Shown here: in pieces, positions 33,501 to 44,759 of the stretch
How positions within the stretch are numbered: position 1 is the stretch's first letter
Layout: each line of letters begins with the position of its first letter
Notes under the pieces: model-generated
Seen by the model: the letters and a program-made list of their open reading frames with translations, nothing else
The model's database searches: none
Told to the model about the DNA's origin: nothing
Source of the DNA: Plasmodiophora brassicae
Lineage: Eukaryota > Endomyxa > Phytomyxea > Plasmodiophorida > Plasmodiophoridae
Assembly (NCBI GenBank): GCA_039704465.1
Contig: JASFAU010000002.1
Location: 620,001 to 684,000, forward strand
Length of the DNA: 64,000 nt
Direction: 5' to 3'
Program-made: the position numbers and the translations under genes

Positions 33501-36394
33501 GGAACACTTCGGATACATAGGAATCAACAGATGCGCCCACCGTCGACATTTTCGTCGTCAGCTGGTCGATGGTGAACAGTAGAGCAAGAAACACTTGACC
33601 AATGATATCGTCGTTGTAGACAGGTGAAACGAGAACAGCGAACAGTGTGTCGAACGTTTCCTTGACGAATTTCGCAAGTTCGGCACCTGAAATCATTGTA
33701 AACTTCGTCAGAACCGTCTGCATTTGCGCAGCGTCGAGTTGTCGCCAGTTGAAGAGGGCATGCAGAGCGTCCAACTGTGTGGTCTTCACCGAACTGAGGC
33801 GCGTTTCAAGAACCAGTTCTTCTTTGCGTCGCATCAGCACCGAATGGGCCCGACTCCGGTTGTCATCCGACCTGAAATGCGCGTTTGCATCAAGGTAACG
33901 AAGAGCCGATGAGGCGCCGCCTGCAGAGGGTTGTCCAAGGTTCTTGAAAGGCTTGTAGCAGGGCAATGTGTGGGTGCCATCAGCAATTACAGCACCGGTA
34001 GAGGACGTAAGTGGAAGGAACGCAAACGAGCAGAGCTGGTTGTTGTCCACGTTCGTCGACACATGCCAGACAGTGCACAGAATGTGGCACTTGGAAAACA
34101 TCGACGCTTGGAGGCGGATGTTAAGCGTCTCACAGAAGACCGGGTTGTTCCAATGGTAGTTCACAGTGCTGCAGTATTCGGTGACACCCTTGACAGTTGG
34201 GCCAACACCTCGGAAAATGCAATCGGGGACAATGTACCCGGAACCGGTCAATACCTGCACGCGGACCTCGATATTCTTCGCGCTCTTCTTCTTATCCTGC
34301 AGGAAGTCACCCCCACGAATCGTAACATAGAAATCGTTACGGTCGTCACTCGGATGGATGTTGCTGGACAGGGAGAGCATCTGCATGCGTGAACCAGTCG
34401 ACAGGGGCTTTTTCGCAGGTTCGAGCATGAGACCGAGGGCGAACCCCTTCGTCTGGGGAATGATTTCAAAGTTCGACGAACCGCGAATGATCATATTGTG
34501 CAAGTCGCTGAACTGCAACGGTTCTTTCGCCCGGTAGACGACCAGGTGCGGAGGGTTGCACCATTGGCCAAGCTGCTCAAACAGTGGCGCGTAGGAGGAC
34601 AACTTCAGTACGGCACAGCCGAAAGGTCGCCGGTAGCACGTCGATTTCTTGGACTTCTTGGTCGACGCGGGTTTTCCATCGAAACGCAGAGAGCCCATCC
34701 GGAAGATTTGGCAGACGAGATAGAGCCCCTCCTTGAAGTGTGACAGTTCGACGTCGCGGAACTCGCCTTTCAGATTTCCCAAAAGGTTGATGTCCTCGGG
34801 CATTCCAGCAGCCGTCAACTCGACAACGTATTCCTCACTGACGAAGCGTTGCTGTTCCGGAGAGTACAACGAGAAGAATACCTGAGTCGATTCGCCGACG
34901 GAGAATATGCATGCCATGACATCCAAATGAAACGTGAATGGCGTATTGCGCGGCAAGTTCGACTCGAACTCGAACTCATCGGAATCCGTCACGTTCGGTT
35001 TTCCAGCAGACGCCGCAGCCATGATTTGTCGACGCTCCTCCGCCTACGAATTATCCAGTCAGGATTCGAACATGAGGAGGAGGAGCAACAGACCAACCTT
35101 CTGCAACCATAACGACGACGATTCTTTCTGCATCGTATCGTACATGTCGCGATGAAGAGACAAAAGTTCCTGAATGGGCGTGTTGGCAACGGTTGCCACC
35201 GCGTGCCCGGCTGTGCGAGGGCACATGTGTCCCTCATCGCATCGGCGGCAGCTCTCAAGAAGCTCAATGATTTCCCGCCCTGCGCCAATATCAGGAAACT
35301 ATACACTGGAATGACCCGATAGGCCTTACGGATCCGTTCGCGGTCAGCTTGCGCAAACGAGGCATTGCAGACGTCACGCCGCATCGTCAACAGCTGCGCT
35401 GACCGTTCGTGAAGCTCATAATGCTCTTCCACGCGACCTTCCGCTATCAAATGACGCATATGATACTCGAATTTGCCGATTATCTATGAGCAGAAGTCAG
35501 TACATGATCACAGAAATGCAGCACGTTGCAGACGACCTCTCCGATCTCGCTCGACAGCGAAGCCGTTTCCGAACGCTGACGAGAAACCGACCGCGACGAG
35601 GTTGACTCGCGAGAACTGACAGTTGGAGCCGGAGATGGAACAGACTCTCGTTGTGAAGACGTGGAACTCGGCTTCTCCGTTGACGGAGCTTGAGCGATGG
35701 AAACAATAGGAGGGAGCGGCTTGAGCACACCCGAACGTGAGACGGAAGGAGGCCTAGGACGGTTGCACGCCGGGACGGGCGAATGCGAACGCGAATCTGG
35801 CTTTTCCCCGACAACCGGAAGGGAAGTCGCAGGCAGCTGACGCCTCTGTGGAGGTAACGGCCGAGATGCCTTCATGTCGAATGATGAGGGGATTGCAGGT
35901 TCGGCTTCCGGTCCTGCAGAACTCTTTCTTGCAACAAGCTGGGCCACGATAGCCCGCTTGGCCAGCATATCTTCCGACATCCTCCGAGGTTGTCGACCTT
36001 CATCACGAGAGCTTTCACCCGCAGTAGATCCTCTTGACGATGGCGATGCTGTCTTCTGGACTGGCTCTGCTGCCGGCTTTTCAATAGTCAAGACCTCAGG
36101 TGGCCCAGATGATTCATCATCTCCTTTGTCAAGCTGAATGTACGACGCAGGGAAAATGCCATTGACATTCTGGCTGGGATCGGTGGGATGGATCAGAGTG
36201 CCACGGTACCACCCAGCTTGCTCGAATTGCACGTTCACGAGGGCGTTCACACCAAACGAGACCTGATGCGGTCCATTCGCTTCGAATGGGTACAGTGCTG
36301 CCAAACAGAATTAGCTTTGTCACGAAAGCAGCCCTGGCACACCCAGCGTCGTACCTCTGCCTTGCCGGTCAACCTTCGCCCAGGACGACGCCAT
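30533..36394 (-). CDS. DOCK-family guanine nucleotide exchange factor (SH3-DHR1-DHR2)
   Basis: Activator of Rac/Cdc42-type GTPases. Eight exons: 36394-36355, 36297-35504, 35465-35307, 35253-35098, 35043-31892, 31841-31455, 31401-31176 and 31123-30533. Introns are 38-57 nt; about 1,834 residues, like human DOCK1. An N-terminal SH3 (ALYPFEANGPHQVSFG, GWYRGTLIHP, GIFPASYI) is followed by about 180 disordered Pro/Ser-rich residues. The C2/DHR1 has NDFYVTIRGGDFLQ, PDCIFRGVG and WNNPVFCETLNI. After a long helical region, DHR2 shows YYSYLIDLNASLGAFAEAGN, ALFRKIISQTRYFPSYFRVV, RQEFVYRG, NEFKDLWVRKTFIRTKEPFP, VHPIDTAVETIVKKN and GPLTMLLNGICDAAVNGG. The DHR2 end gives the nucleotide-exchange core. A 38-nt intron (35503-35466) is the shortest I accept. 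Confidence 0.93.
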
Positions 36395-36711
36395 CAGCGC
36401 TCCGGCAGGCACAGGCGTATCTCAGGGCGCAAATCAATGTGGCGCGACGCGTTTGCGAGGTCGATCGACACTGGTGCCCGTAGAATGGGGCTGACCACTG
36501 AACTCGTGATTCGCCAACCACAACGAGCACAACGGAGAGTCCCCCGCCTCGAAATAGCACGCAGTCGTCCTGCCGCACTGTGCTGTGTCTAATTCGGGGT
36601 GTCAGTTGTCAAACACTCTGACGTCCGTCTTGTTGACGTCTGCTATTTTCAGAGCAACGTAAGAATGCCAGCCCCTTCGTTATCGTTGATCATTTAAGAA
36701 GTTCGGTGGGT
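36395..36711. other. Intergenic gap
   Basis: About 320 bp between the DOCK start and the stop of the TLC-like gene, both minus strand. It should hold the DOCK promoter. No gene or strong motif seen. Confidence 0.45.
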
Positions 36712-37779
36712 TTATTGTGTGTGTGGCGCTTGTCGAAGAAATTCCGGATTGTACACCAGCAGCAGGGCTCGGATAGCGAATAAAACTGTGAACGTGTTTT
36801 CGTAGAAAATCGTGACGGCGTAGACGGCCATCATCGGGAGCGGAATATGTTCCGTGAACTGACGCCAATGGGAATATATCAGGTAGGTAGAATAAGGCCC
36901 CGAGAACCAGCGAAGCAACGGGAACGATATATACTGCATCGCGTCGACGATACGGTACCTGTTCGGAAGGCATGTGTCACCAGCCATTAACATAGAACTC
37001 GCGAAAACGTTGTGTTACACGAGGCTCTTCTCAGTTGCTGACTGAAGTGAGAATCGTAACAGGATTGTCACTAACGGATTAGTATTAGATCGCACATTAA
37101 ACGGGCATTCATGGTGGATCCTTACGGATTTTAAACACCTCTTGGAAAGTAATTACGGCGATGAACAGTGCTGCGCAACGTATCGGGTAAACGACGCGAA
37201 ACGGACGACTTCTGACGGTTCCGGTGTACCAAAGATTCCAAATAGCTTTGTTTGAAGTGAAAACACGATAGAGGCGCAGTAAACAGAAGGTAGGAGAAGA
37301 GGGCCAAGAGAGGCTGCAGGCGCAACGTCCCCGGTGGAGGTATATACACGCTCAACTTGGTTCGAAAGCTCGATCTCATGCGCAACGTGAATGCACAAGG
37401 TGAACAGATGGTACCCAAGAAGGATGGGGCCATAATAGGACAGCAAATGCGGATACAAACCCACAGGATCTGGGCATATACAGGTTAGACACTCTTCGAT
37501 CCATCATTTCGCACCCATACCTTTCGACAGCGAGCGAATATGATCGACAGCGACAATATGCACGATAGCAGTGAAGGATACGGACGCATTGAACAATGCC
37601 CCGATATTCGTCTTGAATGCGCGACGTTCCGCCTGCGTAAATTTATCGTACCGCCGGAACACGACGTGGCCAATGGAGTCACACGAAGCGTACAGCAGGC
37701 CGTAGAATACTAACGACACGACGCTCTCGAACCATAGACACGGCAGCACCAGCCCTGCCCCTGCAGTACACCACGACAT
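36712..37779 (-). CDS. TLC-domain-like multi-pass membrane protein
   Basis: Exons 37779-37521, 37469-37230, 37170-37126, 37070-37019 and 36958-36712; introns 51-60 nt; about 280 residues. Hydrophobic segments appear at GLVLPCLWFESVVSLVFYGL, YYGPILLGYHLFTLCI, LFIAVITFQEV and PMMAVYAVTIFYE. The segment ISFPLLRWFSGPYSTYLIY and the overall spacing resemble TRAM-LAG-CLN8 (TLC) proteins, which act in lipid sensing or synthesis in the ER or plasma membrane. The family call is moderate because the central His motif of ceramide synthases is not evident. Two small exons (45 and 52 nt) are required to keep frame. Confidence 0.65.
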
Positions 37780-37911
37780 CACGTCAGCGCAATAAGCGCA
37801 CCCGGCACTCCGCTGGGGCGATCTGCTGGCCGCGACTCTCTGACTGACCACCTGTACAATGCTGGGACGCACAGTCGTCTAGTACCCACAACCGGCACTC
37901 GAGTTACGCGT

Positions 37912-40749
37912 TTACCAATAATCTCTACATGAACATCTGCCGTTATGGAAATGATGTTGGCGGATGGGATCCCGGATGTAGATGTCTCGTTCGAAAAGCG
38001 CAGAGGTTCGCTTGGCGCCGTCGTGGCAGTCCCGACAGATCGGCGAGCTCTTCTCGACGCGAACCGCTTGCCCAACAGGCGCCACCTTGAGCGCATACGC
38101 AATGGCAAGCATCTCGCCATGCATCACATGATCGGGCGAAGATTGATTCACTTTGTATCCCGCTTTGACAAGGCGTCCCAAGAGCTCGTCGTGTTGGGCT
38201 CGGAAATCAGGAACGGATTCGTATAAAACATCACTGGGTTGGAACGACATCCTTCCATCCACTAGACGTAGATCTGCCTGCTCGATGACCGTTGGCACAG
38301 ACCTCATCCCCATCTCGCTTCGCAGACGCGCTGCATCCTCGTCACGTCCACAACCAGAAAACATGTTTAGCATCAGCGCATACGCAGGCGCCAGCGCCTC
38401 TGGTTCAGCATTGCCGAAGGACAGAATACGTGCAAAGACGCGTTCGGCCCTTGCAACATCAGAATGGTGCCAACATGCCCGAAGGAGGGTTAGCCAGTGC
38501 CCAATTTGACCTTGGGAGTGACTTGCAGCGATCCGTTCTGCCTGCTCCAGGTTGCCCACTCGGCCATGCAGGTCGACCATGAAAACAGCACCGCCAGGCG
38601 ACACGGCGACCTGATAATCCCGGGCGAACTCAGATAACACTGCGTTTGCCTGTGACAAATCCCCGACATGGCTGCATGCGGCCAGCAACGCCCCAAGTGT
38701 CGCCTCAGTCGGCAGCATACGTGAACTCTTCAGCCTTTCGTATGCGACCATGGCGTTCGACAGCATCCCCCAATCGGCAAACGCCGCCAGCATTGCATTG
38801 TAAACGGCAATGCTTGTCGTCGACACCTCTTTACAGTGCGATTCGAAGACTTGCGCGCTCGTTTCAATGTCACCACAGCGAGCAAATGCGGCCACGAGAG
38901 AGCGGATAACGCCGTCGTCGCGAAGAAGAGCGTGATTGTGGTCCAGCGCGTACTGGTGCAAGGTCTGAAGAGCGGGCAGTTCGGACGAGCGACCGACGGC
39001 AGATACAAGTAAGGTAAACACATGTGCGCCTAAGACTATGCCCTGCGTCAGCATTGTGTCAAACAGTTTCATGGCATCAGCAATGCGGTTTTCCTCGGCA
39101 AGTACAGGGAGGATTGAAGCGAAGGTATCCGCAGACGGCTGCGTGTCGCAAGCGGTCATCTGCTCGAATGCTGACAGCGCTTGACTGGCCATTCCACAGC
39201 GACAGTATGCACCGATCATTGCATCGAAAACGGTATTGCTAGGGGTGGAGGATTCTCCAGCATCAAAGATTTGCTTGGCGGTATCGATCAGACCACATTT
39301 GCCATAAGCGACAATAAATGCCCTGACAACAGCGTCGTCTGTCATCAGCCCATGGTCATTCGCAAATCGACGCAGCGACTGAAGTGTGCCAAGCTCTGCA
39401 GTGCGGCCACATGCGTCGACAATCGGAACCAACACATCAGGGTCTGCCTCGACCCCTCCTCCAAACGTGCTGTTAAAAACGGACAATGCACCAGAAACGC
39501 AGCCGTCTCTGAGAAGCGCCATGACCAGCATTGAACATACCTCGCGGGCGGGTTCAGCTTCGCTGGGTTTGTACTTGTCAAAGCTTTCGACAGCATCCTG
39601 AAGCAGCCCATGACGGGTATACGTCATCACCATTGCACGGAGTGTCGCCTGGTCTGGCTTCGAGTTCGCGCAACGATCAAGGAATACCTGCCGTGCAGAT
39701 TCCAGGTCACCACAACGATCGCATGCGGATATCAATGCGCAGACGACGAAGTCGTCATCTAGGAGTTGCTTGTCTCGGGCGTACTGCCACAATTTGTGGA
39801 CCGAAGACTGGTTAGCGGACCGGCCGCACGCTCCTACCAGCAAACAGAACACGGGATTGTCGACACGCAGGTCCCGTTTCACCATGCTTTCGAACAGAGC
39901 GATGGCCTGGAAGACGCGACCCGTCTTTGCAAGCGCCGACAGAATTAGGGTGGAGATTTGCATGGACGGTTGCACTCCGATGGATTCCATCAAGTCCAAT
40001 GCGCGCAGGGCGGACGCGACACGATTCTGGGACAGCAGCGCCTTGACAAGGTTCGCATACAGCTGGACCTGCTTATGTGGGGCGATGCGCTTCGACCGAA
40101 TATATCCTAGAAGACGCTCGGCAGTGTCGGCACCGACAGGGCGGCGAGCTTCAGCGCAGCATACTGCGAACAGGGACAGCATCTCCTCGCTGATCTCCAC
40201 GTTGTTGTCAATCGCATCTGATACGAGGGACAATGCCGAGGCAGGCCGTCTCGCATGTCGGCAGATGTTTGCAACACCAAAGATGACATTGTGAGATCGA
40301 GGACCGCATGTCGCGTATCTCTCTAGCACCTGTCGCATTAAGGGCCGCTTGGCGCGTTGGCACGCGGCGATAAACGTGCAGAAGAGAGCATCGCAGACAT
40401 GACATCCGCGTTTCACAGCGGCGTCCAACACATCTGGCGCCTTGCCTGGCAGGTGCCGCTTACAGAACGACATCATGACTTGGTAGAATCTTACATCTGC
40501 AGCCATCCCCGTATCGACGACCTGCCGAAACACAGCCCAACCACGATTGCCGTCGCTCTCCACCTTCAACGTCCGAACGGCATGTGGAACAGATCGACAA
40601 AGACACGTGCCCCCTTCCACAGTGTCGCTCCCGTCGACAGCAGCCCCTACAGCAGGCGCGCTGGTTGCTGTAGATCGCCCCCACCGTGACGCGGTTTGCC
40701 CTCGCCAAATCGTCTGTCGAAGAATGAATCGAACTCGACCAAGCATCAT
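37912..40749 (-). CDS. DYW-type pentatricopeptide repeat protein (C-to-U RNA editing factor)
   Basis: Intronless, 945 residues. The N-terminus (MMLGRVRFILRQTIWRGQTA) is basic and acid-free, fitting an organelle presequence. About 18 or more PPR motifs follow, with L/S-like variation, e.g. SALRALDLMESIGVQPSMQI and TVFDAMIGAYCRCGMASQAL. Then E-type motifs (HWLTLLRACWHHSDVARAER) and a complete DYW cytidine deaminase: HGEMLAIAYAL (HxE zinc/proton site), CRDCHDGAKRTS (CxxCH), then RDPIRQHHFHNGRCSCRDYW at the very C-terminus. In plants this domain converts C to U in mitochondrial or plastid transcripts. It implies C-to-U editing in this organism's mitochondria. Lack of introns contrasts with most neighbours. 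Confidence 0.97.
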   Translation of the reverse strand: MMLGRVRFILRQTIWRGQTASRWGRSTATSAPAVGAAVDGSDTVEGGTCLCRSVPHAVRTLKVESDGNRGWAVFRQVVDTGMAADVRFYQVMMSFCKRHLPGKAPDVLDAAVKRGCHVCDALFCTFIAACQRAKRPLMRQVLERYATCGPRSHNVIFGVANICRHARRPASALSLVSDAIDNNVEISEEMLSLFAVCCAEARRPVGADTAERLLGYIRSKRIAPHKQVQLYANLVKALLSQNRVASALRALDLMESIGVQPSMQISTLILSALAKTGRVFQAIALFESMVKRDLRVDNPVFCLLVGACGRSANQSSVHKLWQYARDKQLLDDDFVVCALISACDRCGDLESARQVFLDRCANSKPDQATLRAMVMTYTRHGLLQDAVESFDKYKPSEAEPAREVCSMLVMALLRDGCVSGALSVFNSTFGGGVEADPDVLVPIVDACGRTAELGTLQSLRRFANDHGLMTDDAVVRAFIVAYGKCGLIDTAKQIFDAGESSTPSNTVFDAMIGAYCRCGMASQALSAFEQMTACDTQPSADTFASILPVLAEENRIADAMKLFDTMLTQGIVLGAHVFTLLVSAVGRSSELPALQTLHQYALDHNHALLRDDGVIRSLVAAFARCGDIETSAQVFESHCKEVSTTSIAVYNAMLAAFADWGMLSNAMVAYERLKSSRMLPTEATLGALLAACSHVGDLSQANAVLSEFARDYQVAVSPGGAVFMVDLHGRVGNLEQAERIAASHSQGQIGHWLTLLRACWHHSDVARAERVFARILSFGNAEPEALAPAYALMLNMFSGCGRDEDAARLRSEMGMRSVPTVIEQADLRLVDGRMSFQPSDVLYESVPDFRAQHDELLGRLVKAGYKVNQSSPDHVMHGEMLAIAYALKVAPVGQAVRVEKSSPICRDCHDGAKRTSALFERDIYIRDPIRQHHFHNGRCSCRDYW

Positions 40750-40920
40750 CGCCCAGCTATAGCAGGGGTGCTGCAGACCGAACTGATGTGCCGCCGCACG
40801 GAGTTGCCTCAGTCGTCAGTCAGTCATCAGTCATCACTCGCAGTCATCGATTGAAAGTTGCCATTGAAATACGATGCGGTTTACTGATTTTCGCAACCTG
40901 CAGCTGGCTGCGTGATGCGG

Positions 40921-41343
40921 TCAGACACAATGGGGTTGACGGTCGGCCAGGACTCGACAGGACGACGGCGGCGGGCAGTCGTAGCCGAAGACCCAGTTGC
41001 CGAACGCGTCGCATGCGTAGATGGTGCTGGCGTTGTTTGCGGGCGATTCGCCGCATCGATACTGCCCGGGTTTGCAGCCCTTGCCCGGCGGGACGCAGTG
41101 TGGGACGTTGTCGGACAGGACGCGGCAGACGTGCGGTCCGCCTGGTGCCGACGCGCAGTCTTCCTGCGGGACCCATTCGCCCCATGCCGTGCACGCGTAG
41201 ATCGTGTCCGGCCTGGTGCCATTCCCTGTCACTCCGCACTGGTAATGCCCGGGTTCACATGCCCCGGTCTGGACAGCCGTTGACACCGCCACGTGGACGA
41301 TGGCCGACATCGCAACGTACACGACGACACTTCTCGCGTTCAT
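40921..41343 (-). CDS. Secreted Cys-rich protein with two chitin-binding-like repeats
   Basis: Intronless, 140 residues. A signal peptide (MNARSVVVYVAMSAIVHVAV) is followed by two tandem repeats of about 55 residues, each C-x-PG-x-Y-x-CG, then IYAC-x3-G-x-WV-x4-C, then C-x-V and HCV. Repeat 1 includes CEPGHYQCGVTGN and IYACTAWGEWV; repeat 2 CKPGQYRCGESPANN and IYACDAFGNWV. The spacing resembles CBM19-type chitin-binding modules, but the match is by eye. It may act at the spore wall or in the host interface. The upstream in-frame part has no coding features, hence the start at 41343. Confidence 0.75.
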   Translation of the reverse strand: MNARSVVVYVAMSAIVHVAVSTAVQTGACEPGHYQCGVTGNGTRPDTIYACTAWGEWVPQEDCASAPGGPHVCRVLSDNVPHCVPPGKGCKPGQYRCGESPANNASTIYACDAFGNWVFGYDCPPPSSCRVLADRQPHCV

Positions 41344-41598
41344 GCTGAACACGCTGTCTGTTCCGCGTCGTTTCAGTTCGAATTCTGGAAGTGGCACCCA
41401 GTAGCAGTGTGCGTCGTGGTCCACTGACGCGCGCCCAGTGACGGCTGCAACTTGAGGGTGCGTTGCACGACTTGCACCCACAGGGTGCGCTGTGGTCCTA
41501 CAGCTGCAGAGCTGCAGCATCACGCGGAGCGACGGTCCTGCCCTGATGAACGTTCGTTTATTCACCAGGCGTGTTAGGGAGTCCGGTTAATTACTGCT

Positions 41599-42057
41599 CT
41601 ACGGTCGACGTATGTACGAGGTGCCTTGGACAGGGGAGCTGGCCAGGACACTGCGGCCTGGGTCAGGCGCCGGATCATCCTGGACCGGATCGTCGAGAAT
41701 GGCGTCGATGTGATATCCAGTGGGCGCGGTGACTTGAAACGTCTGCCCAGTCTCGGGGATGACCCCTATGGCTGTGGAACCCGCTGAGACGGACCCCATC
41801 GACACGACGCCAGGCGCAAACATGGGAATGGCGGCGTACTGGACCGGTTGCATTACTGCAAGCGGTTGCGCAGCGGCCACGCTGGGAAGGCCAAGTACGT
41901 TCGTAGTTGTACCGACGTCGACAGGTGGTGCTGTGGTAGATGGCAAATCGGGCGGCCGTACAGTCGGTGGTCCCGCGTACTTCGTCGGCTGCCCCAGGGC
42001 CGATATAAGGCATACGTTCAGGCAAACCAGAAGCACATTGGCGTTCGGCACACGCAT
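41599..42057 (-). CDS. Secreted Pro/Val-rich protein, unknown
   Basis: Intronless, 152 residues. N-terminal signal peptide MRVPNANVLLVCLNVCLISALG, then a Pro/Thr/Val/Ala-rich low-complexity body and an acidic patch near the end (DDPVQDDPAPD). No cysteines in the mature chain and no known domain. It lies next to the Cys-rich secreted protein on the same strand, so the two may be co-regulated. Confidence 0.65.
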   Translation of the reverse strand: MRVPNANVLLVCLNVCLISALGQPTKYAGPPTVRPPDLPSTTAPPVDVGTTTNVLGLPSVAAAQPLAVMQPVQYAAIPMFAPGVVSMGSVSAGSTAIGVIPETGQTFQVTAPTGYHIDAILDDPVQDDPAPDPGRSVLASSPVQGTSYIRRP

Positions 42058-42220
42058 TAGTTTCGCGAAATATCAGTGAAGTGTGGTACTGTCTCGTGAA
42101 TCGAAGTTCAGGAGGCATGACTCACGGGTGTGCTAGGTGTGAATCACGCCGCTCAGGCTGGTCCAGTGGTACCTTTCGTTCGCACGCGCGCAATCGTTTC
42201 CAAGCGTCCATGTGCCCGAT

Positions 42221-44596
42221 TTATGTACTGTCAGCAAGCCTCCCGAATGCGCTGATAACGATATCATGCGCTGCCTGCAGCAGACTTGCCGAATGCATGT
42301 CATCTGTAGCCAGTAGGTCAGTGCCCTGGATATGAGCACCGGCATATGCCAGTGCTTGCCTTGATGGTTCTGCAACTTGTCGTCAACTGCCTCGAGAACG
42401 GTGTGCTCCAAGCAGTCTAGGATCACGTCCTGGTCAGGGACCATGGCGCCTGCCGCCGTCTGATCCTCGACCGCGTCCGATGTGAGCCGCTTCACCTTCG
42501 CTCTGTCTCGGGCAACTGTTCCAGTTTTCCTCAATGGCGATTCGAGGACATCCGTCCGATTTACCCGACCTTCGCTAACGGCTTCTTGCACCAACGGGTC
42601 GAGGAACAGCACCGTCGACTTATGCACGATATCATCGATCTGGGCGATCTGGCTCTGTAATTTCGCTCGCGCAGCGAACTGTTTCTGTCGATGGCCGGTC
42701 TCGGCCGCTTCCCTTCGTACTCGCGTCAGGTGTGCCCTCTCCATCAGGGCTTGCATCTTCTGCAACTGTTCCTGCGTCACGACGTCGCTTCGTAGCGTGT
42801 CGCACGCCTTCGATAGTATGGCGCCGATCGCGTAGTCCAGCACGAACCGGTTACATTCGTCAGCAGACAGCGTCGACGACGGACCGGTACTGCTCGCCGA
42901 CTACAGAGACGTTAAGCTTCCTGGCAGTCGTTAGCAAGATACGTTGGTCACCTGTGGCTCGAGCAGTTCCCGAATAAGGTCGATGGAGTCGCGAATACCA
43001 CGAAGCATGTCGGCCTGGACGGCGCGTCCACGAAGCACGCGTTGCACAAGGCGAGCCGCAGCGTCGCGGTCCTGCTGCTCAGCGCCAACCGCCTTGGCCA
43101 TGTCGACAGGCGTTGTGGGACGCACGATGCCGACTGGCTTGGCGTACAGCTGGGTCGTCGGGATTGCGCTCCATGTCGACCCTGGTGCTGGACCCAGCTT
43201 GGCGCTCTTCAGGATCGCGTCGATTTTATCGATGTCTGCAACGATCGCCTGCCCCTGCCGGGTCTTCGTCAGCTCCGTTTGTATCTGGGGTGGCATTGGG
43301 TCAGTTGGGCCAGATTCCAGACGCCACTGCAGGCTGACCTTCTTGGGTTTCTTGACGGTCATGTTGAGGGCGTTGGGTGGGATCGCCATCTCGAGAGCAA
43401 CGATGGCTTCGTAGGTCCGGGTCATGGCAGCGACCTGCTTGCGAACAACAGCATCCGTGTTGGGCCGGGCGATCTTCCCGTTGCGCTCGAGCGGGGCGTA
43501 CACCGGCGACCCGAAGTCGCTGTAGTCGTTGACGATGTCGCGAGCGCCCTTGTTGAGCATTTCCAGGGGCAGGTTGACCCGTTCCCGGTTGATCTTCCGC
43601 ATGGCATTGTACCGCTTCTTCTGTATCTTGTCGAGGACCGTCGCCCGTGCCGCCGCGTTCTTGGCGGCGATCGCCTCCAGTCGCTTCCGGGCGATCGCGT
43701 CGCGTTGCGCCTCCCGATCCTGAATCGCCTGGACCAGGGCGGCGTGCTTCAGCTTCTCGACGGCAATGATCTGACTCTCCCGGTACAGGCACTCCTTCAT
43801 CTCTCGCTCCTGCAAGAGCTTCGTCCGCCGCTGGAAATCCTCGTCCGTCGTCATCGGCGGCAGACTATCCTCGAAGGCGCGACGCGCCTGCTGCCTTTCA
43901 ATCTGTTCAATCTCGCGTAACGAGATCTTGGTCGGGTGCTCTGGGACCCATTCCTTCAGGAGCAGGATGTCGGGCGGGTTGTTGCCATCGGCAATGACGT
44001 AATCGGACGAGTATGGCATCGTCTGGCTGCTCTCATCCCTGTAGATCGACTGTGTGCCGACGGTGCGCTTCAGAGGTGCGGCATCGGGTGCGGGCGCCTC
44101 GGCACCGGCGTCTGCCTGGTGCGGCGACAGGATCACCTCGACGGGCACGGCCTGCATGTACGGCACCAGTGGACGATTGAAGAACATGTACCGGTCCTTG
44201 CCTGGCAACGCTGTCAGACGGAAGCAGACGCGTCGGACGATCAATGCGAACCGGTAATGTCAACCGGCGCATCGTGCCGGGTTCGCAGAGCATCGCCGAC
44301 GTTCACAGTTGGGATGGTGGCTCGCGCCTGCATCCGGTAGCCGAACGATGGGAACGTGCCGATCTCGGAGAACAGGTTGTTGAAGTCGGGGACGCGGACG
44401 ATGTTGCTCATCTGGGCCCATGGCGGGTGAGCACCTCTGTGCATGCGCTGGGTACCTCGTGTGATACCATGGATCTCCTCAGGGTTTTCTGCTGGTCCAC
44501 AACCGACGACGCTGTGTAGATCGGGTCGTAGACGTGGTCGAAGGGTCGCGAGGCGGTGACAACGCGCGCCGGGCGCGACATGGCGATCTTCACCAT
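42221..44596 (-). CDS. CFAP91: Cilia- and flagella-associated protein 91 (MAATS1)
   Basis: Axonemal protein at the radial-spoke base and calmodulin-associated complex. Exons 44596-44456, 44411-44252, 44201-42952, 42900-42388 and 42325-42221; about 722 residues. Family marks in order: RPFDHVYDPIYTASS, VPDFNNLFSEIGTFPSFGYR, GKDRYMFFNRPLVPYM (formed by a splice), TVGTQSIYRDESSQTMPYSS, IEQIERQQARRAFEDSLPPM, then the coiled coil and IVNDYSDFGSPVYAPLERNG, then RLVQRVLRGRAVQADM. The last intron (GTTGAC donor, 62 nt) is inferred because it restores a helical ending; reading through gives a poor tail. The protein is somewhat shorter than the human one. Confidence 0.92.
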
Positions 44597-44759
44597 GATG
44601 GGGTCGGCGGCGTCCCGACGACGATTCCCACACAGTCTACCAGTGGATTGGTACTCGAACGATCGCTGCAGTACGTAGGCCTAGGTAGACCGAGGCCCCG
44701 GGGACGCCCAGATGACGGACGACCAGCAACGCCAGTGTTGTGTCTGTGTATTGACCTGC

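Noticed and set aside
40808..40855. CAGTCAT-like short repeats upstream of the PPR gene
   Set aside because: Imperfect and short; no clear regulatory meaning.
43042..43920. 292-codon plus-strand open frame
   Set aside because: Antisense shadow of CFAP91's long exon.
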